This document shows positions 7,818 to 17,846 of a stretch of 62,404 nucleotides of DNA, piece by piece. The position numbers and the translations under genes are program-made. The notes under the pieces were generated by a model that was not told where the DNA came from, did not search any database, and saw only the letters and a list, made by a program, of their open reading frames with translations. The first letter of the stretch is position 1. Each line of letters opens with the position of its first letter. The DNA is from Candidatus Cloacimonadota bacterium (GTDB lineage: Bacteria; Cloacimonadota; Cloacimonadia; Cloacimonadales; TCS61), in NCBI GenBank assembly GCA_021736135.1, contig JAIPGO010000010.1, positions 1 to 62,404 on the forward strand. The letters run 5' to 3'.

Positions 7818-10800
7818 TTACTTCATTAATATCATCTTAGAAGTCTTATCATAACCATCTGTGATAAATCGATAGAAGTAAACACCGCTGGAAGCGGGTT
7901 TGCCATGATTATCCTGACCGTTCCAGGCAATCTGATAATATCCGGGTTCCTGGTTATCATTAACCAGCGTTTTAACTAATTGACCACGAGTATTATAGAT
8001 CGAAAGCTGCACATTCGCATCTGCTGCCAGCTGGTAACTGATCAAAGTAACCGGATTAAAGGGATTGGGATAGTTGCCTGTCAATGCAGTAGTGAGTGGA
8101 ATCTCATTACCGGATGTCTGATTAATGAAATAGCAGGTAAAATCTGTTTCAGCCTGTGCTGACTCATTATTCGAGGTAAAATGAGCAGATACTCCGGCAG
8201 TATAATCTTCCCCATAACTCATTCCCGTTTGGGTTGACAGATCAAAGAACAACTGCATGGTCTGACCCACAAGATTACCTTCCAGATATACGTTAAAGTA
8301 ATCAACGCTGCGGGAAGTCGTGGCAGCGAGTCCTGGATTGGCAGGTAAAGAAAGATTTCCGGTTGCCAGTCTACTGTCCAAAGTATAATTCATTATCGGA
8401 TCAGGTTTATTTACATTATGTGCAACCGGATGAGAACCTGGATTTGAGGAGGAAATTACCAGCTGGATGTTCCAGTTCACATTCAAACCGAGGCTGGATG
8501 CAGCAATCCATTTATCCTGTCCAACTTTGATCATATCACCGTATCCGGCAACTGCGGGACCTGCATCGCAACCCACCGGATAATCTCCTGCTTTCTGATT
8601 AAGTATATCATATCCTACCCATAATTCTGATGATGCATCTATTACTGCTCTGGTTCCCAGTTCTACTTCGTTCCACTCATCCAGTATGAAATCATTCACC
8701 TTCTGATCAGTTAATAATGAAGCAGCTCCAGCTTCTGACCATACTTTTATTGTGTAATCAGCAGTTTCTGAACGCGGGAAAAAGCGAACTGCTGTTATGT
8801 ACCAGCCATCATAATCCGTCAGGTCTGCCGGATTCCAGCGGGAGGCAACAGTGAAACTTCCACCATTGCTATATCCTATTCCATCATTATTTGTGCTGCT
8901 ATCCTGATTGAGATATGCCCTTGTTGCAGGTGCAGGTTGTGACCAGGTGAATATGCCGGTATTCTCATCTACTACCGGATTTGCCGGTATCCATATTAGT
9001 TCCTCTAATACTACGTTAAGGCTTGTGGCATCATTGATACTGATATCAATCTGTTCATAAAGCTCAAATTGCTCTAATTCAATGGTCAAATCATAAACAC
9101 CACGAAATACGTTACCCCAGCTTATTATACCCCCGGAAACCACGCCCGTATATACATGTTGTGGATTTCCGTCCTGATTTACCAGTTCCACATCTGCCCC
9201 ACTTGTCGGGTCACCTGAATTTGAATTTACAGTTATCGTTACCGGTACTTCCATGTTGAAAGTTAGTGGATTGGAAAATGCAGGTTCCGATTGAATATTA
9301 TTCGTGTATAATGCTCTCACACAATATACATAGACACCGGATACCGTCATCTGAGACCAGGTTTCATCTTCCATCGTTGTATCAGGAAATGCTTCTTCTA
9401 TCATATCCCATTCTTCAAAGTTTACCATATCATCTTCTAAGCCACGGTAAACATTATATCCTTCCAGCATGCGATTTACTCTTGAAATATCCTCTGAAGC
9501 CGTGCTAAGAGCTATTTGTTTGTCACTGAATAATGATAATTCTTCTCTAGCTTCTTCCGGTTCTCCAATTGTTACATCATCTATATCCCACCCCAGATAA
9601 GTTACTGAGCCATCAGTTCCGAAATGAAATCTGAACATTACATCCTCACCATCATATGCTGAAAGATCGAAGGAAGCATATACCCAGCCATTGCTGCTTG
9701 AACTATAACAGGCTTCACCTGGAATACCGGCATTAGAGGTTGTAGCTGCATCCTCAGGATAACCTTCAATCGGAGTTATTAATGTCCAGGATGCTCCTTC
9801 ATCCAACGATATCTTCACATTTCCACCATCAAAGTAATTCTCAATATCATACCAGTGATAAAACATCAACATTGTCTCATCTGATGAAACGTGTACTTCC
9901 GGTGTATATAATGAAGTGTTCGCACTGTTAGGATAATCGACTCCGGGCCAGGTGCTCCAGCAGTTTTCTCCTGAATATGCTGTGCCACTGTTACTGCCTG
10001 CTGCCCATTCCCAACCGGCTTCAGGAACAAAATCTCCATTATCATCTTCAAAATCCCAACTGCTCCCGGATGGTCCTGTGGGAGAATGCCACTCGATATA
10101 AGCATTTCCGGTGTGTGATTCTTCCACTACCACGTCTCGGGGCGGATAGTTAAGTTCTGTGATTACAATATCAACCGACATGTCACCATCAATATCAATA
10201 TTTCCTTCATAGGTCATGAAGTTAAATAACTCAACTTCAATATCATAATTACTCATCCAGATACCACTGATAACGCATACCCCATCTTCATCAGCAATGC
10301 CGTCATATTCAGGATATCCTCCCTGGGGATCAGGTATTGTTGCTTCCAGATATATTAGTGCGCCTTCTGGGCTATCTCCAACATTTGTTGTCAGATTAAC
10401 AGTTAAAGTAGCATACATATTGGCTGCCAGCCAGTTACTAAAAGCAGCATCAGCATATACACCATTTGTGTATTCTGCTATCACGGCATATTTATAAACT
10501 TCAGAACCGGTAATCTCAGCCCAGGTTTCATCGGTATATGTGCTATCTATAACATTTTCTGCGATCAAATCCCAGTTATCCACATTTGCTTCATCACCCA
10601 TCAATCCTCTGAGGATACTATAACCTTCCAATGCCCGGGTTTCTGGCTCACCAATGCGAACGTCATCGATTGCCCATCCCGGATAACCGTTTACGCTGCT
10701 GTCAGTTCCGAAATGCCATTTGAACATCACATCTTCACCTTCGTAGACAGATAGATCAAATATTGCTAATTGCCAACCCGTTGGTCCATCAGTATAACCA

Positions 10801-13800
10801 GGTTCACCCAATCCTGTGATCACATCATCAGGATATCCACCCTCAGGTGTGATTAATGTCCAGGTACTGCCTCCATTAGTTGATATTTTCACGTTTCCGC
10901 CATCCCAACTGTTTTCACAATCCATATTATGATAAAAAGTAAGCTGAGTTTCTTCTGTGTGGATTGTCACTTCCGGACTCGTTAACTGCCAGTCGGCATT
11001 ATTAATATAAGTAGGTGCATTAAGTGCGGTAACCCAGGCGTATTCTCCTGAATTGGCACCTAAAGCATTATCAATTCCCCAACTCCAGCCTGCGGCATTA
11101 TTAGAGATGAATTCTCCGTCATCTTCTTCAAAATCCCAGATAGTTTCCATCCCGGGATTTGGGGAGTGCCAGCTAACATAGGCATAACCCTCGTGATCTT
11201 CTTCCACAAGTACATCATATACCGGGAAGGCAAGTTCTGTGATCATCGCATCAACGCTCATATCTCCATCAACGTCAATATTCCCCTCATAGCTTTCATA
11301 ACCTTCCAGCTCAGCTGTCAGATCATAATTGCCATAATAAACTCCACTGAAGGTGATAATTCCCAGATCATCTGCATTTCCGGAATATTGATAATATTCC
11401 CCGCTTGGATTTGGCATTGTTGCCATTAATTCCACGTATGCACCAGAAGGAATATCTCCCACATTCGTGCTTACATTGACCGTTACATTCGCCACAAAAT
11501 TCGCTTCCAGCCAGTTGGAAAATGAGGGATCAGATAATACGGAATTAGTATATTCCGCTCTTACGCAATACTTGTAATAATCCGGTTCCGTTATCTGACT
11601 CCAGGATATATCTTCATATGTTGTATCTACTAAACCTTCTGCGATCAGATCCCAGTCCTCAAAGTTTTCTTCATCACCGTTAAGACCACGGTAAACAGAA
11701 TAGCTCTCCAGCGCTCTGCTTCCCGGATGCAGGATAGCTCTTGCCCTGTCCTCTGGTGAGCCAACTCTTACGTCATCAATGAACCAGCCGGGATACTGCA
11801 CTGAACTGTCAGATCCAAAATGGAATTTGATCATTGCATCTTCGCCATTGTATTCCCCGATCTCAAAGGTCTCAAATTCCCAGTATTGCTGATTATGGCT
11901 GGTGAAACATGGTTCATTTGGTATGCCGGCGTTTCCGGAATATCCTGTTAAATTAGGATAATCCCCTATCGGATGAATCACAGTCCAACTGTTTCCTCCA
12001 TCAATGGAGATTTTTACATTTCCTCCATCAAGATTGGCTTCCGTGTCATACCAGTGCCAGAAGGTTAAAACTGCATCATCCCCCGGTACAACAAATTCCG
12101 GCGTTATTAACTGATAATTGCAGGATGCTGCATAATTGCCGTTGAGCACGGTTCCCCAGACGTTTGTGCCGCTATAGGCTCCGGCGGTGGCATCTGTTCC
12201 CCAGGCCCAGCCTGCCATGGAAATAAAATCTCCATCATCTTCCTCAAAATCAAAGAATAGTTCGCTGGCTCCCACAGGGCTATGCCAGATCAAATCCACT
12301 TCACCATCGATATTTATCGCTGCTTCCACATCCGCCGGTGGAAATGCCAGTTCAATTACCATCACGTCATAGCTTTCTTCATCCTCGATTACTTCTATCA
12401 CTCCTTCCCAGGTCTCAAAACTGAATAAAGCTACTTCCATATAATATGTCGATTTCCAGACGTTGCTTATCTCGCAGACTCCCATATCATCAGCAATTCC
12501 GCTGTATTGCGGGAAATTACCGTCCGGATCGGGAACCGTGGCTACCAGATCAACTTCTGCTCCGGCAGGAATATCTCCCACATTTGTCGTTATATTGACC
12601 GTTATATCACTATACATATCCTTTCCCAGCCAGTTCGATACTTCAGCATCAGATAATACTTCATTGGTATATTCCGCTTTCACGGCATAACGCCAGAGTC
12701 CGCTATCCACTCCTGCCCAGGTCAGATCAAGATACGTGGTATCGGTTATTCCCTCGGCTAATTCCACCCAGTTCGTCTCGTCATCTTCTTCCCCGTAAGG
12801 CAACCGGTAAACCCGATAACCCTCCAGACTTCTTTCTAATCCATATCCGGGTGAGAAACTCGCAACCGGGATCAGGTGATCATTATTCTTTGTAAGGTCT
12901 TCGCGGTCTGCGCTGCATAAGGCAACATCATCAATAAACCATCCGCCATCTACTCCGCTGCCGTCAGATCCGAACTGGAATTTAAAAAATACATCTTCAC
13001 CATCGTAAGCTGTTAATTCAAATACAGCAGTTACCCAACCTCCTGAATCAGCGGAATAACATGCCTGCCCGGGTATGCCGGCATTTGCCGTCGATGCCGC
13101 ATCTTCCGGATATCCACCTACCGGCGTGATCAAGGTCCAATTGATGCCGCCATCCGTTGATATCTTCACATTTCCGCCATCCCAGTAATTTTCCGTATCA
13201 TAATAGTGGCTGAATGTTAAAATAATATCATCTCCACTTATATGAATTTCCGGAGTTACCAACTGATAATTTATACTATTGGGGTATTGGGAGTTCAAGT
13301 CCGTTCCCCAAAGATTGGTGCCGTTGCCATAGTTGGTATCTGTTCCCCATTCCCAGCCTTGATCTGCCACGAAATCTCCATCATCCGCGTTAAAATCAAA
13401 AAAATCATTATTACTGCTCACCGGGCTGTGCCAGATCAAACTTGCTTCCGTGTCTTCATCATTGACTTCTGCTATAACGTCATCAACAGGGAAACTGATC
13501 TCATTAACGATCACATCTCCCAGATCAAGATTTACAAAACCAAGATTAACTTCTCCCACATAAGTTTCATAAAATTCCGTGACTATCGTTAATTGATATA
13601 CTGTATTGGCATAAACATCACTGAAAGTGAAATAACCATCATTATCACTGACTGTCTCATAATTTTCAATACCATCAAGACTTAATTCAGCACCTGCTAT
13701 CCCTACAGTGGGATTGTCACTGCCCACAACTCTTCCGGTGATATCTGCATTTTCAAAGGGTGCCAGATTGAAATCCTGTACCGTTGTCTCATCTTCATTT

Positions 13801-14615
13801 ATCGTGACCATCACGGTCTCATCATAATATCCAAAAAGGCTGGCATGCGCATCATAATCTCCGGTTAAAAGTCCCGGAAATTCATAATATCCATTTGCAT
13901 CTGTTATCGCTGTAACCCTCTCCTGCATGGTTAATTCCACCGCTACTCCGGGGATGCCTTCACTGGTTGCTGAATTATATACGTGACCATTCATGCTGCC
14001 TAATCCGTCAAGCCCTACCTCAAACAGTGTATTCGGCACCCAGGATAGGGCTATTGGTGATGCCGGGGGATTATATGGATCATAATCTACTGAATCACTA
14101 TATTTATGAAGGCTCCTTCCCGGATAATCTGGAGTATCTTCATAATAAAATACATCCGAAGAACTATAATAAACGGTGTCCATTACTCTTTCCACCATTA
14201 TCACCAGATTATCTCCGTTATAAATATATGGCTCATCAAGCTCTATCAGGACTTCTCCTTCTCCCGTGACAAAACTCAAAGTCCCTGAAAAAACCTGCGT
14301 CAATTCCCCTGCCGGTATCCAGGTATCAGGTAATGCTTCCAGGGTCGTCTCCCCCATCCAGATGTTAAAAGGAAAATCCGAAAGGTCTTCCACAAAGTTG
14401 TAGTAGTAAGTGATTTCCGTGATTGCTCCGGCATTGATTCCACCCGCGGCAAACTCATCTGCTAAATAAATTGATTCGGTTAAACTGTTCTTATAATAAA
14501 ACTGCAGCGGAATATACCTGGTCGTGGTTGTCCCGTTTCCTATCTGCACTTCTTCAGCTATTAACGGGAATATCATAACCAACAATAAAATAATAACTTG
14601 TACATGCTTACTCAT
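7818..14615 (-). CDS. Giant secreted repeat protein with C-terminal sorting module
   Basis: A 2265-aa exported protein. Signal peptide at residues 1-20; N-terminal domain to about 205; two CarboxypepD_reg-like beta-sandwich modules (about 208-375). Then four tandem units of roughly 375 residues begin near 380, 760, 1135 and 1495. Each unit has a WHSP fibronectin-like strand, a jellyroll-like domain with WDFEEDDGDF, DGGNVKISTDGG and FIDDV motifs (choice-of-anchor J/MAM-like), a second fibronectin-like segment (YSVYRGL, AEYTN) and a carboxypeptidase-regulatory-like module. The C-terminus carries YPNPFNPVT and a FlgD-Ig-like fold ending in MILMK, as in T9SS-type or Cloacimonadota surface proteins. 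AAGGAG precedes the ATG. Probably a surface adhesin or structural protein; no enzyme motif was seen. Confidence 0.85.
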   Translation of the reverse strand: MSKHVQVIILLLVMIFPLIAEEVQIGNGTTTTRYIPLQFYYKNSLTESIYLADEFAAGGINAGAITEITYYYNFVEDLSDFPFNIWMGETTLEALPDTWIPAGELTQVFSGTLSFVTGEGEVLIELDEPYIYNGDNLVIMVERVMDTVYYSSSDVFYYEDTPDYPGRSLHKYSDSVDYDPYNPPASPIALSWVPNTLFEVGLDGLGSMNGHVYNSATSEGIPGVAVELTMQERVTAITDANGYYEFPGLLTGDYDAHASLFGYYDETVMVTINEDETTVQDFNLAPFENADITGRVVGSDNPTVGIAGAELSLDGIENYETVSDNDGYFTFSDVYANTVYQLTIVTEFYETYVGEVNLGFVNLDLGDVIVNEISFPVDDVIAEVNDEDTEASLIWHSPVSSNNDFFDFNADDGDFVADQGWEWGTDTNYGNGTNLWGTDLNSQYPNSINYQLVTPEIHISGDDIILTFSHYYDTENYWDGGNVKISTDGGINWTLITPVGGYPEDAASTANAGIPGQACYSADSGGWVTAVFELTAYDGEDVFFKFQFGSDGSGVDGGWFIDDVALCSADREDLTKNNDHLIPVASFSPGYGLERSLEGYRVYRLPYGEEDDETNWVELAEGITDTTYLDLTWAGVDSGLWRYAVKAEYTNEVLSDAEVSNWLGKDMYSDITVNITTNVGDIPAGAEVDLVATVPDPDGNFPQYSGIADDMGVCEISNVWKSTYYMEVALFSFETWEGVIEVIEDEESYDVMVIELAFPPADVEAAINIDGEVDLIWHSPVGASELFFDFEEDDGDFISMAGWAWGTDATAGAYSGTNVWGTVLNGNYAASCNYQLITPEFVVPGDDAVLTFWHWYDTEANLDGGNVKISIDGGNSWTVIHPIGDYPNLTGYSGNAGIPNEPCFTSHNQQYWEFETFEIGEYNGEDAMIKFHFGSDSSVQYPGWFIDDVRVGSPEDRARAILHPGSRALESYSVYRGLNGDEENFEDWDLIAEGLVDTTYEDISWSQITEPDYYKYCVRAEYTNSVLSDPSFSNWLEANFVANVTVNVSTNVGDIPSGAYVELMATMPNPSGEYYQYSGNADDLGIITFSGVYYGNYDLTAELEGYESYEGNIDVDGDMSVDAMITELAFPVYDVLVEEDHEGYAYVSWHSPNPGMETIWDFEEDDGEFISNNAAGWSWGIDNALGANSGEYAWVTALNAPTYINNADWQLTSPEVTIHTEETQLTFYHNMDCENSWDGGNVKISTNGGSTWTLITPEGGYPDDVITGLGEPGYTDGPTGWQLAIFDLSVYEGEDVMFKWHFGTDSSVNGYPGWAIDDVRIGEPETRALEGYSILRGLMGDEANVDNWDLIAENVIDSTYTDETWAEITGSEVYKYAVIAEYTNGVYADAAFSNWLAANMYATLTVNLTTNVGDSPEGALIYLEATIPDPQGGYPEYDGIADEDGVCVISGIWMSNYDIEVELFNFMTYEGNIDIDGDMSVDIVITELNYPPRDVVVEESHTGNAYIEWHSPTGPSGSSWDFEDDNGDFVPEAGWEWAAGSNSGTAYSGENCWSTWPGVDYPNSANTSLYTPEVHVSSDETMLMFYHWYDIENYFDGGNVKISLDEGASWTLITPIEGYPEDAATTSNAGIPGEACYSSSSNGWVYASFDLSAYDGEDVMFRFHFGTDGSVTYLGWDIDDVTIGEPEEAREELSLFSDKQIALSTASEDISRVNRMLEGYNVYRGLEDDMVNFEEWDMIEEAFPDTTMEDETWSQMTVSGVYVYCVRALYTNNIQSEPAFSNPLTFNMEVPVTITVNSNSGDPTSGADVELVNQDGNPQHVYTGVVSGGIISWGNVFRGVYDLTIELEQFELYEQIDISINDATSLNVVLEELIWIPANPVVDENTGIFTWSQPAPATRAYLNQDSSTNNDGIGYSNGGSFTVASRWNPADLTDYDGWYITAVRFFPRSETADYTIKVWSEAGAASLLTDQKVNDFILDEWNEVELGTRAVIDASSELWVGYDILNQKAGDYPVGCDAGPAVAGYGDMIKVGQDKWIAASSLGLNVNWNIQLVISSSNPGSHPVAHNVNKPDPIMNYTLDSRLATGNLSLPANPGLAATTSRSVDYFNVYLEGNLVGQTMQLFFDLSTQTGMSYGEDYTAGVSAHFTSNNESAQAETDFTCYFINQTSGNEIPLTTALTGNYPNPFNPVTLISYQLAADANVQLSIYNTRGQLVKTLVNDNQEPGYYQIAWNGQDNHGKPASSGVYFYRFITDGYDKTSKMILMK

Positions 14616-15101
14616 TTTTCGCTCCTTGCTTTTTCAAAATTTTTCTAATTTCTTCATTTGCCTTTTTTTTATCAAGATATTTTTTTCTGGATTACATTAC
14701 ATTAAATATGTTTTGTTGATTCTTTTACACTATCCTGGATAATTCTAACTAACTTTTTTTATCTTTTCCGAAATAATTTGGTCTCTCAAACTCATTTTTT
14801 TTTCATTCTACGGCTGCTTTAAACTAAAATGCCCATATATCTTTGATTGTTATCTAATAATGTTATTCTACACTCCCCGGCACCTTCCATGTGGGTACTG
14901 TAGTATTTTTTTTAACTATTTTTCCTGCTTAGCTTCTCAAAATATTACATGTGTTCAAATTTTATGTTCTTGTTTTATTATGTAAATTATTTCCACGTGG
15001 ATGATCTCCTCTTCATGTTGAGATTGGTTTTCTTCCGGATCCCTGCATTTTCAGAAAAAGCTTGCCAGAAAATGAGGGGATTTGTGTTTTAGCTTTCACG
15101 T
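14616..15101. other. Gene-free spacer between divergent transcription units
   Basis: This AT-rich spacer separates the start of the giant gene (minus) from tRNA-Pro (plus). No coding region was found. A possible weak hairpin, CTACA...TGTAG followed by T8, lies near 14868-14912, but no gene ends there on the plus strand. No -35/-10 pair good enough to name was found. Confidence 0.5.
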
Positions 15102-15179
15102 CGGGATGTAGCGCAGTTCGGTTAGCGCACACGGCTGGGGGCCGTGGAGTCGTAGGTTCAAATCCTATCATCCCGACCA
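15102..15179 (+). tRNA. tRNA-Pro (anticodon GGG)
   Basis: A complete cloverleaf is visible. The 7-bp acceptor stem is CGGGATG/CATCCCG, the D stem GCGC/GCGC, and the anticodon stem CACGG/CCGTG with loop CTGGGGG, giving anticodon GGG. The T stem GTAGG/CCTAT has loop TTCAAAT. Discriminator A and an encoded CCA (15177-15179) follow. It reads CCC and CCU proline codons. The nth gene starts 35 nt downstream on the same strand. Confidence 0.97.
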
Positions 15180-15214
15180 TTATTTTATTTAGAGTAAATG
15201 ATAAAGGAAGAGAA

Positions 15215-15883
15215 ATGCCTGATATCTTGAAAATATACCGTATTCTGAGTGAAGAATATCTCAAATATCAGTCTCCGGTCGTTGATCTTGTTAAAGCTCA
15301 GACTTCTGATCCTTTTAAGATTCTGGTTACCACAATTCTTAGCGCTCGTACGAAAGATGAAACCACTACCCAGGTTATCAAAAAACTCTTCCAAAAGGTC
15401 AATACACCTGAAGACCTCGAAAAACTCAGTTTATCTGAAATAGAAGAACTTATTTATCCAGCAGGATTTTATCATAATAAAGCAAAAAGCTTGCAGAAAC
15501 TACCATCGGTTCTCGCTACCAGGTTTGAGGGCAAAGTACCTTCATCAATCGATGAACTTCTTGAACTACCCGGTGTAGGAAGAAAGACCGCCAATCTGGT
15601 GCGAACAATAGCTTTTGATAAAGACGGTATCTGCGTGGATGTGCATGTGCACCGCATCAGCAACCGTCTGGGTTACGTTAATACTACCACTCCCCTCGAA
15701 ACCGAAATGGCTCTTAGAGATAAGTTACCTAAAGAATTATGGTCTATGTATAATTCCTACCTTGTAGCATTTGGACAGAATCTCTGCACTCCCCGCAATC
15801 CTCATTGTAACCTCTGTCCCATCTTTAGCGAATGTGAACGTGTAAATGTGTTCACAAAATTCAAGAAGGATGAGTTAAAATGA
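15215..15883 (+). CDS. nth: Endonuclease III (DNA glycosylase/AP lyase)
   Basis: Base-excision repair enzyme that removes oxidised pyrimidines and cleaves AP sites. The 222-aa product has the helix-hairpin-helix LPGVGRKTA with catalytic K124, the catalytic aspartate D142 in VDVHVHR, and the C-terminal 4Fe-4S loop C191, C198, C201, C207 (C-x6-C-x2-C-x5-C). The open frame extends upstream through the tRNA from a TTG at 15062, which cannot be the real start; the ATG at 15215 has GGAAG just upstream. Its stop overlaps the xth start as ATGA, so the two repair genes form an operon. Confidence 0.96.
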   Translation: MPDILKIYRILSEEYLKYQSPVVDLVKAQTSDPFKILVTTILSARTKDETTTQVIKKLFQKVNTPEDLEKLSLSEIEELIYPAGFYHNKAKSLQKLPSVLATRFEGKVPSSIDELLELPGVGRKTANLVRTIAFDKDGICVDVHVHRISNRLGYVNTTTPLETEMALRDKLPKELWSMYNSYLVAFGQNLCTPRNPHCNLCPIFSECERVNVFTKFKKDELK

Positions 15884-16638
15884 AACTTGTTTCCTGGAAT
15901 GTGAACGGATTGCGTGCTATCCTGAAAAAGAACTTTCTGAAATTTATTGATGAAGAGAAACCGGACATTATCTGTCTGCAGGAAACCAAACTGCAGCAGG
16001 AACAGATCCCCGTTGAGATGGAAGCGCTTAGTGAGTATAATAAATACTGGAGTTTTGCAGATAAAAAAGGATATTCGGGTACTCTGATAATGAGCAAAAT
16101 TGCGCCCAAAACAGTTTTGCAGGGCATTAAAGGAAACAACATAGACCCGGAAGGCAGAACTATCATCGCTGATTACGGGGATTTTATCCTGATAAACTGT
16201 TATTTTCCCAATGGCAAAATGAGTGAAGAGCGTCTTCAATATAAATTGAAATTCTACGACAGCATGCTGGATCTGATGGAAACTTATATAGATGCAGGAA
16301 GAAATGTTATCGTATGCGGAGATTATAATACCGCTCATAAAGAAATAGACCTGAAAAATCCTAAGCAGAACGAAACTGAATCCGGATTTCTGCCTGTTGA
16401 GCGCGCCTGGCTGGATAAACTGGTTTCGCGTGGTTTCATTGATACATTCCGTCAGTTTGATCAGAAACCTGGAAATTATAGCTGGTGGACTTACCGAATG
16501 GGTGCCAGAGAGCGTAACGTTGGCTGGCGTATCGATTATTTCTGGGTCAATTCCGGTTTTATGCACCGGGTTAAAAACGCCTTCATCCAGAACGAAGTTA
16601 TGGGCTCTGATCATTGCCCGGTAGGAATTGAGATATAA
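15880..16638 (+). CDS. xth: Exodeoxyribonuclease III / AP endonuclease
   Basis: AP endonuclease of the ExoIII (EEP) family, 252 aa, the usual length. Visible active-site elements are the N-terminal SWNVNGLRA, metal-ligand glutamate E35 in LQETK, the CGDYN motif with the AHKEIDL stretch, and the C-terminal GSDHCPV with the catalytic histidine. It cleaves the backbone at AP sites produced by glycosylases, so coupling to nth (4-nt ATGA overlap) puts sequential base-excision steps in one transcript. Confidence 0.96.
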   Translation: MKLVSWNVNGLRAILKKNFLKFIDEEKPDIICLQETKLQQEQIPVEMEALSEYNKYWSFADKKGYSGTLIMSKIAPKTVLQGIKGNNIDPEGRTIIADYGDFILINCYFPNGKMSEERLQYKLKFYDSMLDLMETYIDAGRNVIVCGDYNTAHKEIDLKNPKQNETESGFLPVERAWLDKLVSRGFIDTFRQFDQKPGNYSWWTYRMGARERNVGWRIDYFWVNSGFMHRVKNAFIQNEVMGSDHCPVGIEI

Positions 16639-16724
16639 TACTCACAAATACCAAAATCCTGTTTTCAGTTGACACTTGTCATATCTGCCGGATTGTTGGA
16701 AAAAATTAAATTAAGGAAGATGTA

Positions 16725-17843
16725 ATGCAGGAAAAAGAAGTAAATATATTAATACTCTGGCAATCTATCTGGAATAATCGAAAATTGATCATAATCACCT
16801 GTTTGATTGTAGCTGTTTTATCTGCCGGTCTGAGTCTTATACTTCCTAAATGGTATAAAGCCCAGGCTTCTATATTACCTCCAGGTTCCGGTTCCGGTGT
16901 CTTTGGTGCTCTTAGCAGCAGTCTCAGTTCTATGGGATTCGGTAGCCTTTTAGGAGGTGATACCAGTAATTCCAGCCGTTTACTGGCGATTGGCAAAAGC
17001 CGGAAAATGCGGGAAATGATCAATGAGAAGTTTGATTTTGAAACACGCTATAAAGCGAAATATAGAGATGATGCCATTAAGCTTTTAGGAAAAAAACTTG
17101 CGGTGACTACTGGGCGTGAAGACGAGATCAACATTTCATTTTATGACAAGGATCAGGAAACTGTCGCCGAAGTTGTAAACTTCATTATCAATAAACTCGA
17201 CAGTCTGGAGATCATGTTCTCCCAGAGTAAGGCTTTGGAGAATAGGGATTTCATCGCTACCAGGGTTCAGGAAGTTGTTGACTCACTTACTGCGCTTCAG
17301 AATAATATGCAAACTTTTATGGAAATAAACGGCATTGTATCAATTCCCGATCAGGTTGCTGCCGAAATCGAGCAGGCGGCACGAATGCAGGCTGAAATTG
17401 CCGCCATGGAAGTGGAACTGCAGGCTTCCAGAAATATCTATGATGAAAATAATCTCGTTATCACGCAGCTCCAGGAGAAACTCAGATTAACTAACCAGAA
17501 CTATCAGAAATTCTTCTTCAGCTCTGATAGTAATCTCTTCCTTGATCTTAAGAATATTCCGCAATACCAGATGCAATATATAACCATGGATAGGCAGGCT
17601 CAATATTTTGTTACTCTCCTGGAGTTTCTGGGTCCCCAGTATGAAAACGCCAAGATTGAATCCTTCAATAATGTCTCCCGCATTCAGGTTCTCGACAGTC
17701 CTCAAAGACCAGACCGGCGTTATCGTCCAAGACGCGCCTTTATGGTGATATTAAGCACTTTTACCGCTTTTTGTGTCTGCCTGTTTATTATATACATTAA
17801 ATCTGCTATTCAGGAAGCCAGGCAGGAAGAACTAACCCGGTAG
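16725..17843 (+). CDS. Wzz-type chain-length determinant protein
   Basis: Polysaccharide co-polymerase of the Wzz/PCP family, 372 aa. There is one membrane helix near residues 18-38, a glycine/serine-rich stretch at about 48-75, a long coiled-coil periplasmic region (about 160-280), a proline-rich approach to the second helix (DSPQRPDRRYRPRR) and a final helix (about 338-362). No cytoplasmic tyrosine-kinase domain follows. AAGGAAG precedes the ATG. An isolated TTGACA (16669-16674) upstream has no good -10. It is the first gene of the plus-strand polysaccharide cluster and would set polymer length at the inner membrane. Confidence 0.88.
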   Translation: MQEKEVNILILWQSIWNNRKLIIITCLIVAVLSAGLSLILPKWYKAQASILPPGSGSGVFGALSSSLSSMGFGSLLGGDTSNSSRLLAIGKSRKMREMINEKFDFETRYKAKYRDDAIKLLGKKLAVTTGREDEINISFYDKDQETVAEVVNFIINKLDSLEIMFSQSKALENRDFIATRVQEVVDSLTALQNNMQTFMEINGIVSIPDQVAAEIEQAARMQAEIAAMEVELQASRNIYDENNLVITQLQEKLRLTNQNYQKFFFSSDSNLFLDLKNIPQYQMQYITMDRQAQYFVTLLEFLGPQYENAKIESFNNVSRIQVLDSPQRPDRRYRPRRAFMVILSTFTAFCVCLFIIYIKSAIQEARQEELTR

Positions 17844-17846
17844 TAA

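Noticed and set aside
14868-14912. Plus-strand terminator-like hairpin with T8
   Set aside because: Stem is short and broken, and no plus-strand gene ends upstream.
15062-15214. Upstream extension of the nth frame
   Set aside because: It passes through the tRNA-Pro gene and starts with TTG; the ATG at 15215 has a Shine-Dalgarno and matches the family length.
15802-16614. Long minus-strand frame opposite xth
   Set aside because: It mirrors a well-supported ExoIII gene and has no family-like motif.
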